From Rhodospirillaceae bacterium (lineage in GTDB: Bacteria; Pseudomonadota; Alphaproteobacteria; GCA-2731375), in NCBI GenBank assembly GCA_018667855.1, contig JABIRL010000282.1, positions 1 to 36,542 on the forward strand: 36,542 bases of DNA, written 5' to 3'. The notes under the pieces are model-generated. The model saw nothing but the letters and a program-made list of their open reading frames with translations. It made no database searches and had not been told where the DNA came from. Position 1 is the stretch's first letter; every line of letters starts with the position of its first letter. Made by a program: the position numbers and the translations under genes. This document shows positions 8,587-17,737 of the stretch, one piece after another.

Positions 8587-9264
8587 ATGAATGACAACGC
8601 AAAACGAATGGCGGCGGCGGCGGCTGTTGAAATGGTCGACGAAGGCATGCGCCTCGGCATCGGTACCGGATCAACGGCGGAGCAGTTTATAATTTTACTT
8701 GGGCAAAGGGTACAGGCCGGACTATCGGTGATCGGCGTTCCCACATCGGATCGTAGCGCGGCATTGTGTCATGAACTTGGCATCGCCTTGACCACTCTGG
8801 ACGAGACGCCGACCCTTGATCTGGCCGTGGACGGGACCGACGAGTTCGACCCGGCGTTGAACTTGATCAAGGGCGGCGGCGGCGCTTTGTTGCGGGAAAA
8901 AATTGTTGCCGGATCGGCCAATCGGCTTGTTGTCATCGCCGATGCCAGCAAGCAGGTTGCTGTGCTGGGTGCTTTTCCGTTGCCGGTGGAAATCATCCCC
9001 ATGGCGCGGCAACCCATAGCGCAGCGGCTTGCAGCTCTCGGCGCGACCGTCACCTTACGCACTAATCCCGCCGGCGCACCGTTCCGGACTGATGAAGGCC
9101 ATTGGATCCTGGATGGCGACTTTGGCCCTGCTATTTCGGACCCGGCCGGGTTGGCGCGGGATCTGTCAAGCTGGCCGGGCGTGGTCGAACATGGTCTATT
9201 TTGCGGCATGGCGGAATGCGTCCTTTTGGGGACGGAGGATCAGGTGACAATCGTCACGACCTAA
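8587..9264 (+). CDS. rpiA: Ribose-5-phosphate isomerase A
   Basis: 225 residues, normal for RpiA, which interconverts ribose 5-phosphate and ribulose 5-phosphate in the pentose phosphate pathway. Family motifs are clear: GIGTGSTAEQF (phosphate binding, about 22-32), DGTDEFD (about 81-87) and KGGGGALLREKIV (about 93-105), which carries the catalytic Glu and Lys. The start at 8587 was chosen because homology begins there; the frame is open back to 8476, but that segment is only the Lys/Val repeat and yciB overlap. The ribosome binding site is in the last repeat unit. The stop overlaps the convergent heparinase gene by 4 bases. Confidence 0.96.
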   Translation: MNDNAKRMAAAAAVEMVDEGMRLGIGTGSTAEQFIILLGQRVQAGLSVIGVPTSDRSAALCHELGIALTTLDETPTLDLAVDGTDEFDPALNLIKGGGGALLREKIVAGSANRLVVIADASKQVAVLGAFPLPVEIIPMARQPIAQRLAALGATVTLRTNPAGAPFRTDEGHWILDGDFGPAISDPAGLARDLSSWPGVVEHGLFCGMAECVLLGTEDQVTIVTT

Positions 9265-10898
9265 ACTTGTTGAAATGCCCATTTGATTTGGGTGTTTTCT
9301 GGGCTGGTCGTGGTTGACAGGACAATTTGCTGGCCACGCCGAATACGATCGCTTTTTCCCATATAGATGCTGTCCGCCATGGTAATTTCGGCGCCACTTG
9401 CGCGAAACCGCCAACCCTGACCATCTGCCAGACGCAATAAGACAGCAGAACCACCGTGAAGGGCCGATGCCTGTACATCCGGATGCAGATGGAAACGCAC
9501 CACGACGGGGTGCGCGCCGGCGCCCGTGGCGATACCTTCAGGGCCCTTGGCCTCCAGGCAGTCCTCACCTCGAATATCCGCTCCCGTGGCCGCAAGATAT
9601 AGCCGGCGACGATGGATTAGCCCAAAACGTTCGAGATAGCCGCCGTGATGCAGCTCCAGCCAGACGTTTCCAAATTCATCTTCATGGCGGCGGCAATGAA
9701 GCCGGGCCGGGTCGGTTCCAAAACCACCATCCGGGAATATCGGCCAGGCATTGGCATTGCCAATGTGTAGGGTTGAATGAGCGGCGGTGGCCCGCGCCGC
9801 TTCTCGCCAATCTTGGTTTCTATACCGGCCGCTGCCGCAATTGACGACCAAACGGTGTTTACCGATGGACAACTCGAAAGCACCGCCGCCCGAATGCGCA
9901 TTTCGACCTGAAACACCGCGCGGCGGCGCGCCCGTCTCAGCCAATAATATTGCCCGACCAGCTGTCAACCGCTGAAAGCCCGATTGCGTTGCGCTTAGCA
10001 ATGCCTTGCCCTTCACACCGGCTTTTTCCAAAGTGATATCGACCTTGCCGCTATCCTCTTCGAAGCCTCCGTTGAAAAGCGCCAAACCGCCGTCGCCATG
10101 ACGCAACCCGCGCAATTGGGGCACCATAATTGCTATTGTGTCCAGCAACCATCCGGGGATTGGCATCCCGCGTTGTTCCATGCCATCCCGTAGCGCGATC
10201 ATTCGTCTTAGGGCCCGATGCGAGTCGGAAGGCGCCCGGCTGAAATAGCCGCCATCAGACAGAATAAGAGTCGAGATCAGGGTTTCTATTTGCTGTAAAT
10301 ATTTTTCTAGGGCGCTGTCATTATTGGACAGGGACATCGCGCCATAAACGAGACCAAGTACGGCCGAAAACTGATCCGAACCGAAATCGGCGTCGCCCAA
10401 TGTGCGCTGCAGGTGTTGCCATTGCACGGTGATGGAGGCGAGATAGGCATCTGCGAACGCCTCATCGCCACCCTTCAATAGAAAATGTCCATGGCCCAAC
10501 CACGACGTCAAACGCCGTCCCATGGTCCCTGGCGCCCAGGTAATGAGGTCTATATCACCACATAAATCTATCCAGGACCGGACCAGACGGCGGGCTTGCG
10601 ACCGGGCCGTGTCGCCGCCCGCGGCCTCGAAATGACGAAGCCATTCAAAGCTGTGTAGTTCCGACAGCCATTCCGGATCCTCGGGTCGCAGACGCCATGG
10701 CGGTTGGTTCGGCGCGCTGGCTTCACGGCCGGCAAATCGGTATCGGCCACGAAACAACTCATTGGCCTGCTCCAAATCGCCGGGCCAGGGGTCCTGGGGC
10801 AGGAATGCCAGGCGTTCGGCCTGGCGCCGCTCCAGAGAATAGCGATACAAGCGGGTCCGATAACCAGCGTTCTTCAGCCGCCTCCAGCTATCGTTCAT
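9261..10898 (-). CDS. Heparinase II/III family protein
   Basis: 545 residues. The N-terminal half is an alpha-helical toroid-like region (LPQDPWPGD, FEWLRHFEA, SWLGHGHFLLKGGDEAFADAY), and the C-terminal half is a beta-rich Hepar_II_III domain with HSGGGAFEL and the ARATAAHSTL block. Heparinase II/III domains are polysaccharide lyases, but this alphaproteobacterial group, found beside rsmB and rpe, has no proven substrate. No signal peptide is apparent, which is unexpected for a lyase acting on external polymers. The gene lies 21 bases after rpe and is probably cotranscribed with rpe and rsmB. In many alphaproteobacteria purH follows; here rpiA lies beyond instead, convergent. Confidence 0.9.
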   Translation of the reverse strand: MNDSWRRLKNAGYRTRLYRYSLERRQAERLAFLPQDPWPGDLEQANELFRGRYRFAGREASAPNQPPWRLRPEDPEWLSELHSFEWLRHFEAAGGDTARSQARRLVRSWIDLCGDIDLITWAPGTMGRRLTSWLGHGHFLLKGGDEAFADAYLASITVQWQHLQRTLGDADFGSDQFSAVLGLVYGAMSLSNNDSALEKYLQQIETLISTLILSDGGYFSRAPSDSHRALRRMIALRDGMEQRGMPIPGWLLDTIAIMVPQLRGLRHGDGGLALFNGGFEEDSGKVDITLEKAGVKGKALLSATQSGFQRLTAGRAILLAETGAPPRGVSGRNAHSGGGAFELSIGKHRLVVNCGSGRYRNQDWREAARATAAHSTLHIGNANAWPIFPDGGFGTDPARLHCRRHEDEFGNVWLELHHGGYLERFGLIHRRRLYLAATGADIRGEDCLEAKGPEGIATGAGAHPVVVRFHLHPDVQASALHGGSAVLLRLADGQGWRFRASGAEITMADSIYMGKSDRIRRGQQIVLSTTTSPENTQIKWAFQQV

Positions 10899-10919
10899 TT
10901 CAACATGCTTTTCCTGGTT

Positions 10920-11588
10920 CTAATCGGCGGTGGCCCGTAATGCCTTGATATTATTTGCGTATTGTTCGACCCCGCCGGTAAACGTCGCCGTTCCGGCGAC
11001 CAACACATCAGCACCCGCCGCAATCGCTTCGGCGGCGTTGTTCGTGTTGATGCCACCATCGACTTGCAAATCAATAGTGCGTCCAGTCGCATCGATTAAT
11101 ACCCGCAAGCGCGAGATTTTTTCCAGTTGACCGGTAATGAACGACTGTCCGCCAAAGCCCGGATTTACACTCATTACTAGAACAAGATCGAGATTTTCCA
11201 ACAACGGCTCGACCGCAGAAACCGGCGTGGCCGGATTCAACGCCAAACCCGCCCGCGCGCCCTGGTCCTTGATCAATTGGATGGTCCGGTGCAAATGTGC
11301 GCCAGCTTCCGCGTGAACAGTAATGATATCCCCACCAGCTTTGATGAAATCCGGGATATAGGGATCAACGGGACTGATCATCAAATGCACATCGAATGGC
11401 AGTTCACTATGGGGGCGAAGCGCCGCCACCACGGCCGGTCCTATGGTCAAATTGGGCACGAAATGGCCGTCCATGACGTCAATGTGGATATAGTCGGCCC
11501 CGGCTTCGCTGACTGCCCGGATTTCATCCCCCAGGGCGGCAAAATCGGCGGAGAGGATGGATGGCGCGATGCGGGTAGCTTGTTGCAT
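10920..11588 (-). CDS. rpe: Ribulose-phosphate 3-epimerase
   Basis: 222 residues, the usual length. Rpe interconverts ribulose 5-phosphate and xylulose 5-phosphate. The TIM barrel carries the expected metal and catalytic residues: the start [32 protein letters not shown] with both His and Asp, [23 protein letters not shown] and the catalytic Asp in LQVDGGIN. It lies between rsmB and the heparinase-like gene. With rpiA nearby on the other strand, two steps of the non-oxidative pentose phosphate pathway are clustered. Confidence 0.97.
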   Translation of the reverse strand: MQQATRIAPSILSADFAALGDEIRAVSEAGADYIHIDVMDGHFVPNLTIGPAVVAALRPHSELPFDVHLMISPVDPYIPDFIKAGGDIITVHAEAGAHLHRTIQLIKDQGARAGLALNPATPVSAVEPLLENLDLVLVMSVNPGFGGQSFITGQLEKISRLRVLIDATGRTIDLQVDGGINTNNAAEAIAAGADVLVAGTATFTGGVEQYANNIKALRATAD

Positions 11589-11634
11589 GGCCGCTAGGTA
11601 GCAGGTTGGCCGGTTCGTCGCAAGCCGGGATGGT

Positions 11635-12936
11635 TCAGACGGCGCGGATCAGCCGACTGGCGAAGAATCCATCCATTCCGCCTTGGTAATGAGGCAGGGT
11701 TTGCATATCCCCATCACCTGTAATCAGCTCATCAAGACCAAACAACTCCCTGGCCTCGATCGGTGCGCGGCGGACCGGTGTGTCACCTGCCAGAAGCGAT
11801 TCAATGCGTCCTTCGCCCTCTTCCGGCTGCAGGGAACAGGTGCAAAATATCAATGTCCCGCCCGGAGCCAGCATATCGATGGCCGCGGCTAGCATCTGAT
11901 CCTGCAATTCCGCCGCGTTGGCCACTTGGTCCGCCGTGCGCAGACGCCAAATATCGGGGTGCCGCCGAATAGTGCCGGTCGCGCTGCACGGGGCATCAAG
12001 AATGATCAGTTCAAACAACTCTGACGGCCGCCATGTCAGTATATCGGCAACTACGGTTTCGGCGCGCAAACCCAAACGAACCAGGTTCGCTTGCAGCAAC
12101 GCCAGCCGCTTCGGTACGTTATCAACTGCCGTCACACGCGCACCCAAAGCCGCCAATTGAGCGGTTTTCCCACCTGGTGCCGCGCACAGGTCCAATACCG
12201 CCCGGCCCGCCACTTCGCCCATCAATCGTATGGGTAGCGCCGCGGCCGCGTCCTGGACCCACCACTCCCCCTCCTCGAAACCAGGCAGCGCCTGGATAAC
12301 GCCGCCCGCCGGGCGGCGTAGCGATCCTGTATGCAGCATTTCTGCGTCCAATTTCCGCGCCCAATCCCCAACTTTCCCTTTGAGCGTCAGATCCAGAGAT
12401 GGCTCCGATAACATTTCCTCTATCATTTTCATCGTTACATCATCGCCGTAAGCCTTGGTCCAGGAATCCCTGAGCCACCCGGGACAATTCAGAGCAATTT
12501 TATCCTGTACCGCCAATATTGCGGATTTTTCCCGGATCAACCGTCTCGCGACCGCATTGACCAGGCCGTTCAGATGTCTCAGCCGCGGCCCCATCAGCCG
12601 CACAGCACCATCCGCGACCGCATGATCCGGCGTGCCAAGAAACATTGTCTGTGCCGCCGCCAATCGCAGTGCCTGGCGGGCCGGTTTGGCCGATTTATTC
12701 AATGGCCGGTCCAGGCAACGATCAATGGCATCATCGATCTGTCCGAGCCGCCGCAACACGGTGACAACCATCAACCTGGCAAAAGCCCGATCACGCGGGG
12801 CCAGCCCCGCCATCCGTCCGCCTTTTTCCTGCTCATCGGCCAGGGCCGAATCCAGCATCTGCCCACGTTCCAAGACGCGGTGCAAAACCTTCGTGGCGGC
12901 GGTTCGCGATCGGTGCCCGGTATCACTCATATCCAT
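11635..12936 (-). CDS. rsmB: 16S rRNA m5C967 methyltransferase RsmB-like (Sun/Fmu family)
   Basis: 433 residues. RsmB methylates C967 of 16S rRNA using S-adenosylmethionine. An N-terminal NusB-like helical domain (to about residue 140) is followed by the Rossmann methyltransferase domain: SAM-binding [16 protein letters not shown] (about 244-259), motif [19 protein letters not shown] and the catalytic cysteine motif [12 protein letters not shown]. Both cysteines used by RNA m5C methyltransferases are present. The start at 12936 reads MDMSD, so the ATG two codons in is an alternative. It diverges from the SDHAF4-like gene. Confidence 0.93.
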   Translation of the reverse strand: MDMSDTGHRSRTAATKVLHRVLERGQMLDSALADEQEKGGRMAGLAPRDRAFARLMVVTVLRRLGQIDDAIDRCLDRPLNKSAKPARQALRLAAAQTMFLGTPDHAVADGAVRLMGPRLRHLNGLVNAVARRLIREKSAILAVQDKIALNCPGWLRDSWTKAYGDDVTMKMIEEMLSEPSLDLTLKGKVGDWARKLDAEMLHTGSLRRPAGGVIQALPGFEEGEWWVQDAAAALPIRLMGEVAGRAVLDLCAAPGGKTAQLAALGARVTAVDNVPKRLALLQANLVRLGLRAETVVADILTWRPSELFELIILDAPCSATGTIRRHPDIWRLRTADQVANAAELQDQMLAAAIDMLAPGGTLIFCTCSLQPEEGEGRIESLLAGDTPVRRAPIEARELFGLDELITGDGDMQTLPHYQGGMDGFFASRLIRAV

Positions 12937-13029
12937 CTCATTCCAACCGCTGGCGTCGGTTCCCGGACGCTGGTACCTTCAACGCAGACATTTTGCAACC
13001 GACCGGCAGTTCGTATGGAGACAATGAAG

Positions 13030-13188
13030 ATGCCAACCGACCCGAACGAAACGACGAACCAAGAGAAATTGGACAACGAACCAAAGGGCGAGACCGTGAA
13101 ACCGGCCAAGGAAATCGGAGGCCCGAAAGGACTTGAACCCACCCGTTATGGCGATTGGGAACGCAAGGGTATTGTTTCCGATTTCTAG
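13030..13188 (+). CDS. DUF1674 / SDHAF4-like succinate dehydrogenase assembly factor
   Basis: 52 residues. The C-terminal signature GPKGLEPTRYGDWERKG followed by IVSDF is that of DUF1674, the bacterial relative of SDHAF4/Sdh8, which shields flavinylated succinate dehydrogenase subunit A before complex assembly. The N-terminal half is hydrophilic and low complexity, as usual in the family. The start at 13030 has GGAG 9 bases upstream (13017-13020); ATGs at 13015 and 13024 are also in frame, the second too close to that site. The gene lies divergently upstream of rsmB, a frequent place for it in alphaproteobacteria. The sdh operon itself is not in the window. Confidence 0.87.
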   Translation: MPTDPNETTNQEKLDNEPKGETVKPAKEIGGPKGLEPTRYGDWERKGIVSDF

Positions 13189-13457
13189 CGGCCAAACCAC
13201 CGGCCTGAGGGAACCGTCCGCATTGATCGCCGTTCCGGCGATGTAGGAATTTGCATTGGATACAGGAAAGCAGGCCATGGCCCGGCTTAAACCGTCGCTA
13301 CCGGCCGCAATTCCGTCGCACGGATTGAAGTTGCGAATAGGCCTCCTTACATCTTCTTTAGGATTTTCCCCCATTTTGTCGTCTGCGGCGGTCGCAAAGC
13401 CGACGTGGAACGCCTATACAGACATTTACGGAACTCCCAACCCGGCGGAGAGACCAC

Positions 13458-14813
13458 ATGAGCCAAATGCCGGCCGATATGGCCAATGACCTGGATCTAT
13501 TGTCCGACCTCGTCGCCAAGGCGAAGCGCGGCGGCGCCGACGCCGCCGATGCTGTTATGTTCGAATCAATGTCATTGGAAGTCAGTTACCGCCTCGGCGC
13601 ACGCGAGGATCTGGAGCGTTCCGAGAGCAAGGACTTAGGCCTGCGCATCTTCATCGGTGCGAAACAGGCGATCGTGTCTTCGACGGATATATCCCTTTCC
13701 AGCCTGGATGAATTGCTCCAGCGCGGGCTATCCATGGCGGCCGCCATGCCCGATGATCCCTACTGCGGTCTGGCCGATCCGAACCGTTTGTCACAAGACA
13801 TTCCCGATCTTGACCTTAACGACCCGAGCGAGCCAACCCCCGACAGCCTGTACGAATTGGCCGCCGAGGCCGAGGCTGCCGCCCTCGCCATCGACGGCGT
13901 CAGTAATTCCGAGAGCGCGGGCGCGGGCTGGGGCCGCAACCGGATCGGCCTCGTGACCTCTGGCGGTTTTGCCAGCGGTTACGCCACCTCGTCCCATTCC
14001 TTGTTCGCCTCCGTAATCGCCGGTGAAGGCACGGAAATGGAACGGGATTATGATTTTTCCTCCGCCCGGCACGGTGCCGATCTGGAGGCCGCCGCGAAGG
14101 TGGGTGCCGCCGCCGGCCAACAGGCTGTCGGACGCCTGAACCCCCGCAAGGTCGAGAGCCAGCGGGTACCGGTAGTTTTCGACCCGCGCGTATCCCGCTC
14201 GATCCTGGGGCATTTTTCGGGCGCCATCAGCGGCGCGTCTGTGGCGCGGGGCACATCGTTTTTGAAGGACAGACTGGGTAAGGCGGTTTTCAAACCCGGC
14301 GTCACAATTGTTGATGATCCCCACCGCCCGCGCGGCTTGGCATCGAAGCCGTTTGACGGCGAGGGTGTCGCCAACCGGGAATGGCTGTTGGCGGACGATG
14401 GCGTGCTAACGACCTGGATCATGGAATCCGCATCAGCCCGGCAGCTGAAACTGGAAACCACTGGGCATGCCAGCCGCGGCACGTCCGGCCCGCCCTCGCC
14501 GAGCACCACGAATTTGTATATGCGCCCGGGCGATATGAGCCCGGAAGACATGCTGGGCGACATTCCGGCCGGCCTCTACATCACGGAGCTGATTGGTTTT
14601 GGTGTCAACGGGGTGACCGGCGATTACAGCCGTGGCGCCGCCGGTTTCTGGATCGAAAATGGCGAACTGGCCCATCCGGTATCGGAGTTAACCATCGCCG
14701 GAAATCTGAAGGAGATGTTTTTGCAGACGACCCCGGCCGATGATTTGACCTTCCGCTACGGCAGTAATGCGCCGACGTTGCGCATTGATGGTTTGACGGT
14801 GGCCGGAACGTGA
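13458..14813 (+). CDS. pmbA: TldD/PmbA family metalloprotease-like protein (PmbA/TldE type)
   Basis: 451 residues. PmbA (TldE) forms a heterodimeric protease with TldD that in E. coli matures microcin B17 and degrades the CcdA antitoxin. Landmarks include SESKDLGLRIFIGAKQA (about 54-70), the SQRVPVVFDPRVSR core, and a C-terminal NLYMRPGDMSPEDML / TGDYSRGAAGFWIENGELAHPV block typical of the family. The HEXXXH zinc site of TldD is absent, as expected for the PmbA partner. The start ATG at 13458 has GGAGAG 6 bases upstream. The stop overlaps the following phosphatase start by 4 bases. tldD is not in the window. The 269 bases before the gene show no convincing gene. Confidence 0.92.
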   Translation: MSQMPADMANDLDLLSDLVAKAKRGGADAADAVMFESMSLEVSYRLGAREDLERSESKDLGLRIFIGAKQAIVSSTDISLSSLDELLQRGLSMAAAMPDDPYCGLADPNRLSQDIPDLDLNDPSEPTPDSLYELAAEAEAAALAIDGVSNSESAGAGWGRNRIGLVTSGGFASGYATSSHSLFASVIAGEGTEMERDYDFSSARHGADLEAAAKVGAAAGQQAVGRLNPRKVESQRVPVVFDPRVSRSILGHFSGAISGASVARGTSFLKDRLGKAVFKPGVTIVDDPHRPRGLASKPFDGEGVANREWLLADDGVLTTWIMESASARQLKLETTGHASRGTSGPPSPSTTNLYMRPGDMSPEDMLGDIPAGLYITELIGFGVNGVTGDYSRGAAGFWIENGELAHPVSELTIAGNLKEMFLQTTPADDLTFRYGSNAPTLRIDGLTVAGT

Positions 14814-15616
14814 GTGAGTTGGAACAAGACCACGCGCTGTTGCTGGAAACGGTACGCGAAGGAGGCGCCCTGGCGCTCAGCTATTTTCATGATGGCGTGA
14901 AGCATTGGGACAAGGGTCATGATGATCCGGTGTCCGAAGCGGATCATGCCGTGGACGATTTGCTGCGCCGAAAGTTACTGGAAGGCAGGCCGAATTACGG
15001 TTGGCTGTCGGAGGAAACAGAAGACGACCCCAAGCGCATGGACTGCCGTGACATCTGGATCGTCGATCCAATTGACGGTACGCGCGCCTTTATTCAACAG
15101 CGCGCCGAATTCACGGTCTGCGCAGCCTTGGTCCGAAACGGCCGGCCCGTAGCGGGCGCGGTCTATAATCCGGCCAAGGAGGAATTCTATGACGCCGTCC
15201 TGGGCGGCGGGGCCCGCCTGAATGGAGAGCCCATTCAGGTCAGTGCGGCGCCGGATTTTGAAGGCGCGCGACTGCTGACCGGTCGAAATTTATTCAAGAA
15301 TGCCGGGCCGTTGCATGAACCCGCGAACGTCACAATCCACATGGTCAACTCCATCGCCTATCGTATGTGCCTGGTCGCCGAGGGGCGATACGATGCCTGT
15401 ATTTCCCTAGCGGGGAAGAGTGATTGGGATATCGCGGCGGCCGAATTGATCCTGTCGGAAGCCGGCGGCGTCAACACAAATTCCCATGGCCAGGACTTTG
15501 CCTATAACCTTCCCGATCCCCGGCACAAATCCGTGATCAGCGCCGGCCCGGCCTTGCATGCCCATGTCCTGCAATTCCTCGAGACCATTGACCGTCCGCC
15601 CGGCGCCAGATGGTAG
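14810..15616 (+). CDS. Inositol monophosphatase family protein (possibly 3'(2'),5'-bisphosphate nucleotidase)
   Basis: 268 residues, the normal length of this Mg-dependent, lithium-sensitive phosphatase superfamily. Metal-binding motifs are complete: DPVSEADHAVDDLL (about 37-50), WLSEETEDD (65-73, metal Glu), VDPIDGTRAF (86-95) and SDWDIAAAELI near 203-213. The substrate may be inositol phosphate, fructose bisphosphate or 3'-phosphoadenosine 5'-phosphate; the pairing with pmbA is common in alphaproteobacteria and those copies are often annotated as CysQ-like, but the sequence does not decide. The start is GTG at 14810, overlapping the pmbA stop; the 3' end overlaps the MFS gene by 7 bases. 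Confidence 0.9.
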   Translation: MSELEQDHALLLETVREGGALALSYFHDGVKHWDKGHDDPVSEADHAVDDLLRRKLLEGRPNYGWLSEETEDDPKRMDCRDIWIVDPIDGTRAFIQQRAEFTVCAALVRNGRPVAGAVYNPAKEEFYDAVLGGGARLNGEPIQVSAAPDFEGARLLTGRNLFKNAGPLHEPANVTIHMVNSIAYRMCLVAEGRYDACISLAGKSDWDIAAAELILSEAGGVNTNSHGQDFAYNLPDPRHKSVISAGPALHAHVLQFLETIDRPPGARW

Positions 15617-16833
15617 CAGCCGCCGCGGTCAAACGCCGGCGGCGCGTGCTCGGTGCGTCATGCAGCACGCATTTCATCCATGATGGATTTTCCGACCTGA
15701 TTATCATTCTGCTGCCTTTATGGCAGGCGGAATTTGCCTTGAGCCTCAGCCAGGTCGGAGCGATATCTTCGACCTATTCCGGCGCCATGACTATTGGTCA
15801 GTTGCCCGCCGGGCTCGCCTCGGAGCGCTGGGGCGAACGACGTATTTTGGCTGTTGGCACGGCATTGGCCGGATTGGGGTTCTGCCTCTTGGGCTTTGCC
15901 GGCGGTGCCCTGGGGCTGGCCGTGGCGCTTGCCCTGGCCGGCATCGGCACCAGCCCGCAACATCCCCTGAATTCAACACTCGTGGCACGGGCCTATGAAG
16001 CCGGACCCATGCGGGCCGCGCTGGGTATCTACAATTTCTCAGGCGATTTGGGAAAGATGGCCGTGCCTGGATTGGCGGCAGTGGCCCTGGCCAGCCTCGA
16101 TTGGCGCTACGTCACCACAAGCTATGGAGGGTTCGGCATTGTCGCCGCATTCGGCGTTTTGCTTCTGTTTCGTATTCTAGGCGCGGGCGGGCCGCCATTG
16201 ACGCCCACTCCATCCCCAGACAGCGATCAAGAAACGGGCCCATTAACAGGTTGGGGTATTCGCCAGCGCCGGGGATTTATGCTGCTATCCGCTACATCCA
16301 TGATCGATGGCGCTTGCCGGGCCGCATTCATGACCTTCCTGCCATTCCTGCTGATCGCCAAGGGGGCCGGGATCGAGACGATTGGATTTGCTCTGGTCCC
16401 GGTCTTTGCCGGCGGTGCGGCGGGTAAACTGATTTGTGGTTTGATCGCCGAACGTCTGGGTATCGTGCGGACCGCGGTCTTGAGCGAAGTTGCCACGGGG
16501 GCCGGAATTTTGCTGCTGCTGCCGCTGCCGTTGGAAGTCTGTCTTGTCCTGTTGCCGGCCGTTGGCGTCGCACTGAATGGGACCTCATCGGTGCTCTATG
16601 CTAGCGTCGCCGAATTTGTGGCGCCTGAACGTCATGGCCGTGGCTTTGGCCTGTTCATGACCCTGACCATTGGCGCCTGGGCTATCTCGCCCACCATCTT
16701 CGGCATTCTCAGTGATCAATTCGGCGTCGCCGAAACGTTGGCCATCGTTGGTCTGTTCGCCCTGACGACGGTTCCCCTGGCCCTGGCCTTGAATGGCCCC
16801 TTGCGAGCCGCTAACGATAGTCAATCCGGGTAA
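15610..16833 (+). CDS. Major facilitator superfamily transporter
   Basis: 407 residues with about 12 hydrophobic segments in two halves divided by a Pro/Asp-rich cytoplasmic loop near residues 195-215. The MFS loop 2-3 signature appears in degenerate form as GLASERWGERRIL. The N-terminal block THFIHDGFSDLIIILLPLW resembles the fosmidomycin-resistance (Fsr) branch. The substrate is unknown. It overlaps the phosphatase by 7 bases and is the last gene of the pmbA run. Its final 23 bases overlap the 3' end of the convergent aminotransferase gene. Confidence 0.9.
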   Translation: MVAAAAVKRRRRVLGASCSTHFIHDGFSDLIIILLPLWQAEFALSLSQVGAISSTYSGAMTIGQLPAGLASERWGERRILAVGTALAGLGFCLLGFAGGALGLAVALALAGIGTSPQHPLNSTLVARAYEAGPMRAALGIYNFSGDLGKMAVPGLAAVALASLDWRYVTTSYGGFGIVAAFGVLLLFRILGAGGPPLTPTPSPDSDQETGPLTGWGIRQRRGFMLLSATSMIDGACRAAFMTFLPFLLIAKGAGIETIGFALVPVFAGGAAGKLICGLIAERLGIVRTAVLSEVATGAGILLLLPLPLEVCLVLLPAVGVALNGTSSVLYASVAEFVAPERHGRGFGLFMTLTIGAWAISPTIFGILSDQFGVAETLAIVGLFALTTVPLALALNGPLRAANDSQSG

Positions 16834-17737
16834 CATATTTGTCGTCGTCGTGGGCATCCCAGTACATCTGGCGCAGACGCAGGGTCAGGGGGCCCGGGCC
16901 GCCATCGCCGATGGCATTGTCATCCAGCCGGGTTATCGGCATGACGCCGCCGGCGGTGGATGAAATGAAAATCTCATCCGCCTGGCGCAACTCCGCTTCC
17001 GTCAAGGTGCCCACATCGACTTTTACATTCAGGGACTCGGCCAGTTCGATCACGGTCTTGCGGGTGATACCCAGCAAGACGCCGCTTGCGGGCGTGACCA
17101 ACCGGCCATCGATATTGGCGAACAGGTTGAAGCCGGGTCCCTCCGTTATATTGCCCTTACCGTCGGTCAAAACCACCGTGTCACGGTCCTGGTCATAGGC
17201 TTCAAACAGGCCCTTCACCATGTCGCCCCAGTGGAAGTTTTTTACCGTGGGATCGACCGATTCAGGTGCGATGCGCGGCACGCTGCTGATGGTCATATGC
17301 AGGCCCTGTTCCTGCTTTTCCGGCGATGCGATCCAGACATAGGGTATGGCCAGAGCATAGAAGCGGTTCTCGCAGGTCCTGGGGTCGCGGCCGCCGGGCG
17401 GCGGCGTGCCCCTGGTCAAGATCATCTCAACATAGGCTTCCCGCAGACCGGACCGGCTCACACATTCGGCCAAAATGCCTTTGATTTCATCCCGGTCATG
17501 GGGCGCCTGCATATGCAATTTTCCGATGCCCCGGAAGAACCGGTCTAAATGATCGTCCAGCCGGAAAAAGCCGCCGCCCCAGACCGCGACGACGTCATAA
17601 GTCACATCCGAGCGCAGAAAACCCCAATCTGTTATGGGAATGCGCGCCTCGGCGATGGGGGTGTATTCGCCGTCGATAAAGGCCGTGCCGTCGGCGACGG
17701 GATTGGAGAGTTCAGGAACGGATTGGCGCTGGCTCAT
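16811..17737 (-). CDS. Class IV PLP aminotransferase, (R)-selective amine transaminase-like
   Basis: 308 residues, fold type IV of the branched-chain/D-amino acid aminotransferase superfamily. The PLP Lys is Lys166 in DPTVKNFHWGD, and Glu199 in NITEGPGFN contacts the pyridine nitrogen; the 33-residue spacing matches the family. Segments GFLRSDVTYDV (39-49), FFRLDDHLDRFF (57-68), VKNFHWGD and LGITRKTVIELAESL resemble, from memory, the Arthrobacter (R)-amine transaminase more than BCAT or DAAT. The physiological substrate is unknown. The start overlaps the molybdopterin oxidoreductase stop by 4 bases, so the two genes form an operon. BCAT or D-amino acid transaminase remain alternatives. Confidence 0.88.
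   Translation of the reverse strand: MSQRQSVPELSNPVADGTAFIDGEYTPIAEARIPITDWGFLRSDVTYDVVAVWGGGFFRLDDHLDRFFRGIGKLHMQAPHDRDEIKGILAECVSRSGLREAYVEMILTRGTPPPGGRDPRTCENRFYALAIPYVWIASPEKQEQGLHMTISSVPRIAPESVDPTVKNFHWGDMVKGLFEAYDQDRDTVVLTDGKGNITEGPGFNLFANIDGRLVTPASGVLLGITRKTVIELAESLNVKVDVGTLTEAELRQADEIFISSTAGGVMPITRLDDNAIGDGGPGPLTLRLRQMYWDAHDDDKYVTRIDYR

Noticed and set aside
12574-13188. 204-residue reading of the SDHAF4-like gene
   Set aside because: The first 150 residues run antisense inside rsmB; only the final 52 match the DUF1674 family.
13189-13457. A gene in the 269-base gap before pmbA
   Set aside because: Short open frames on both strands have no start signal or recognisable content; probably the pmbA promoter region.
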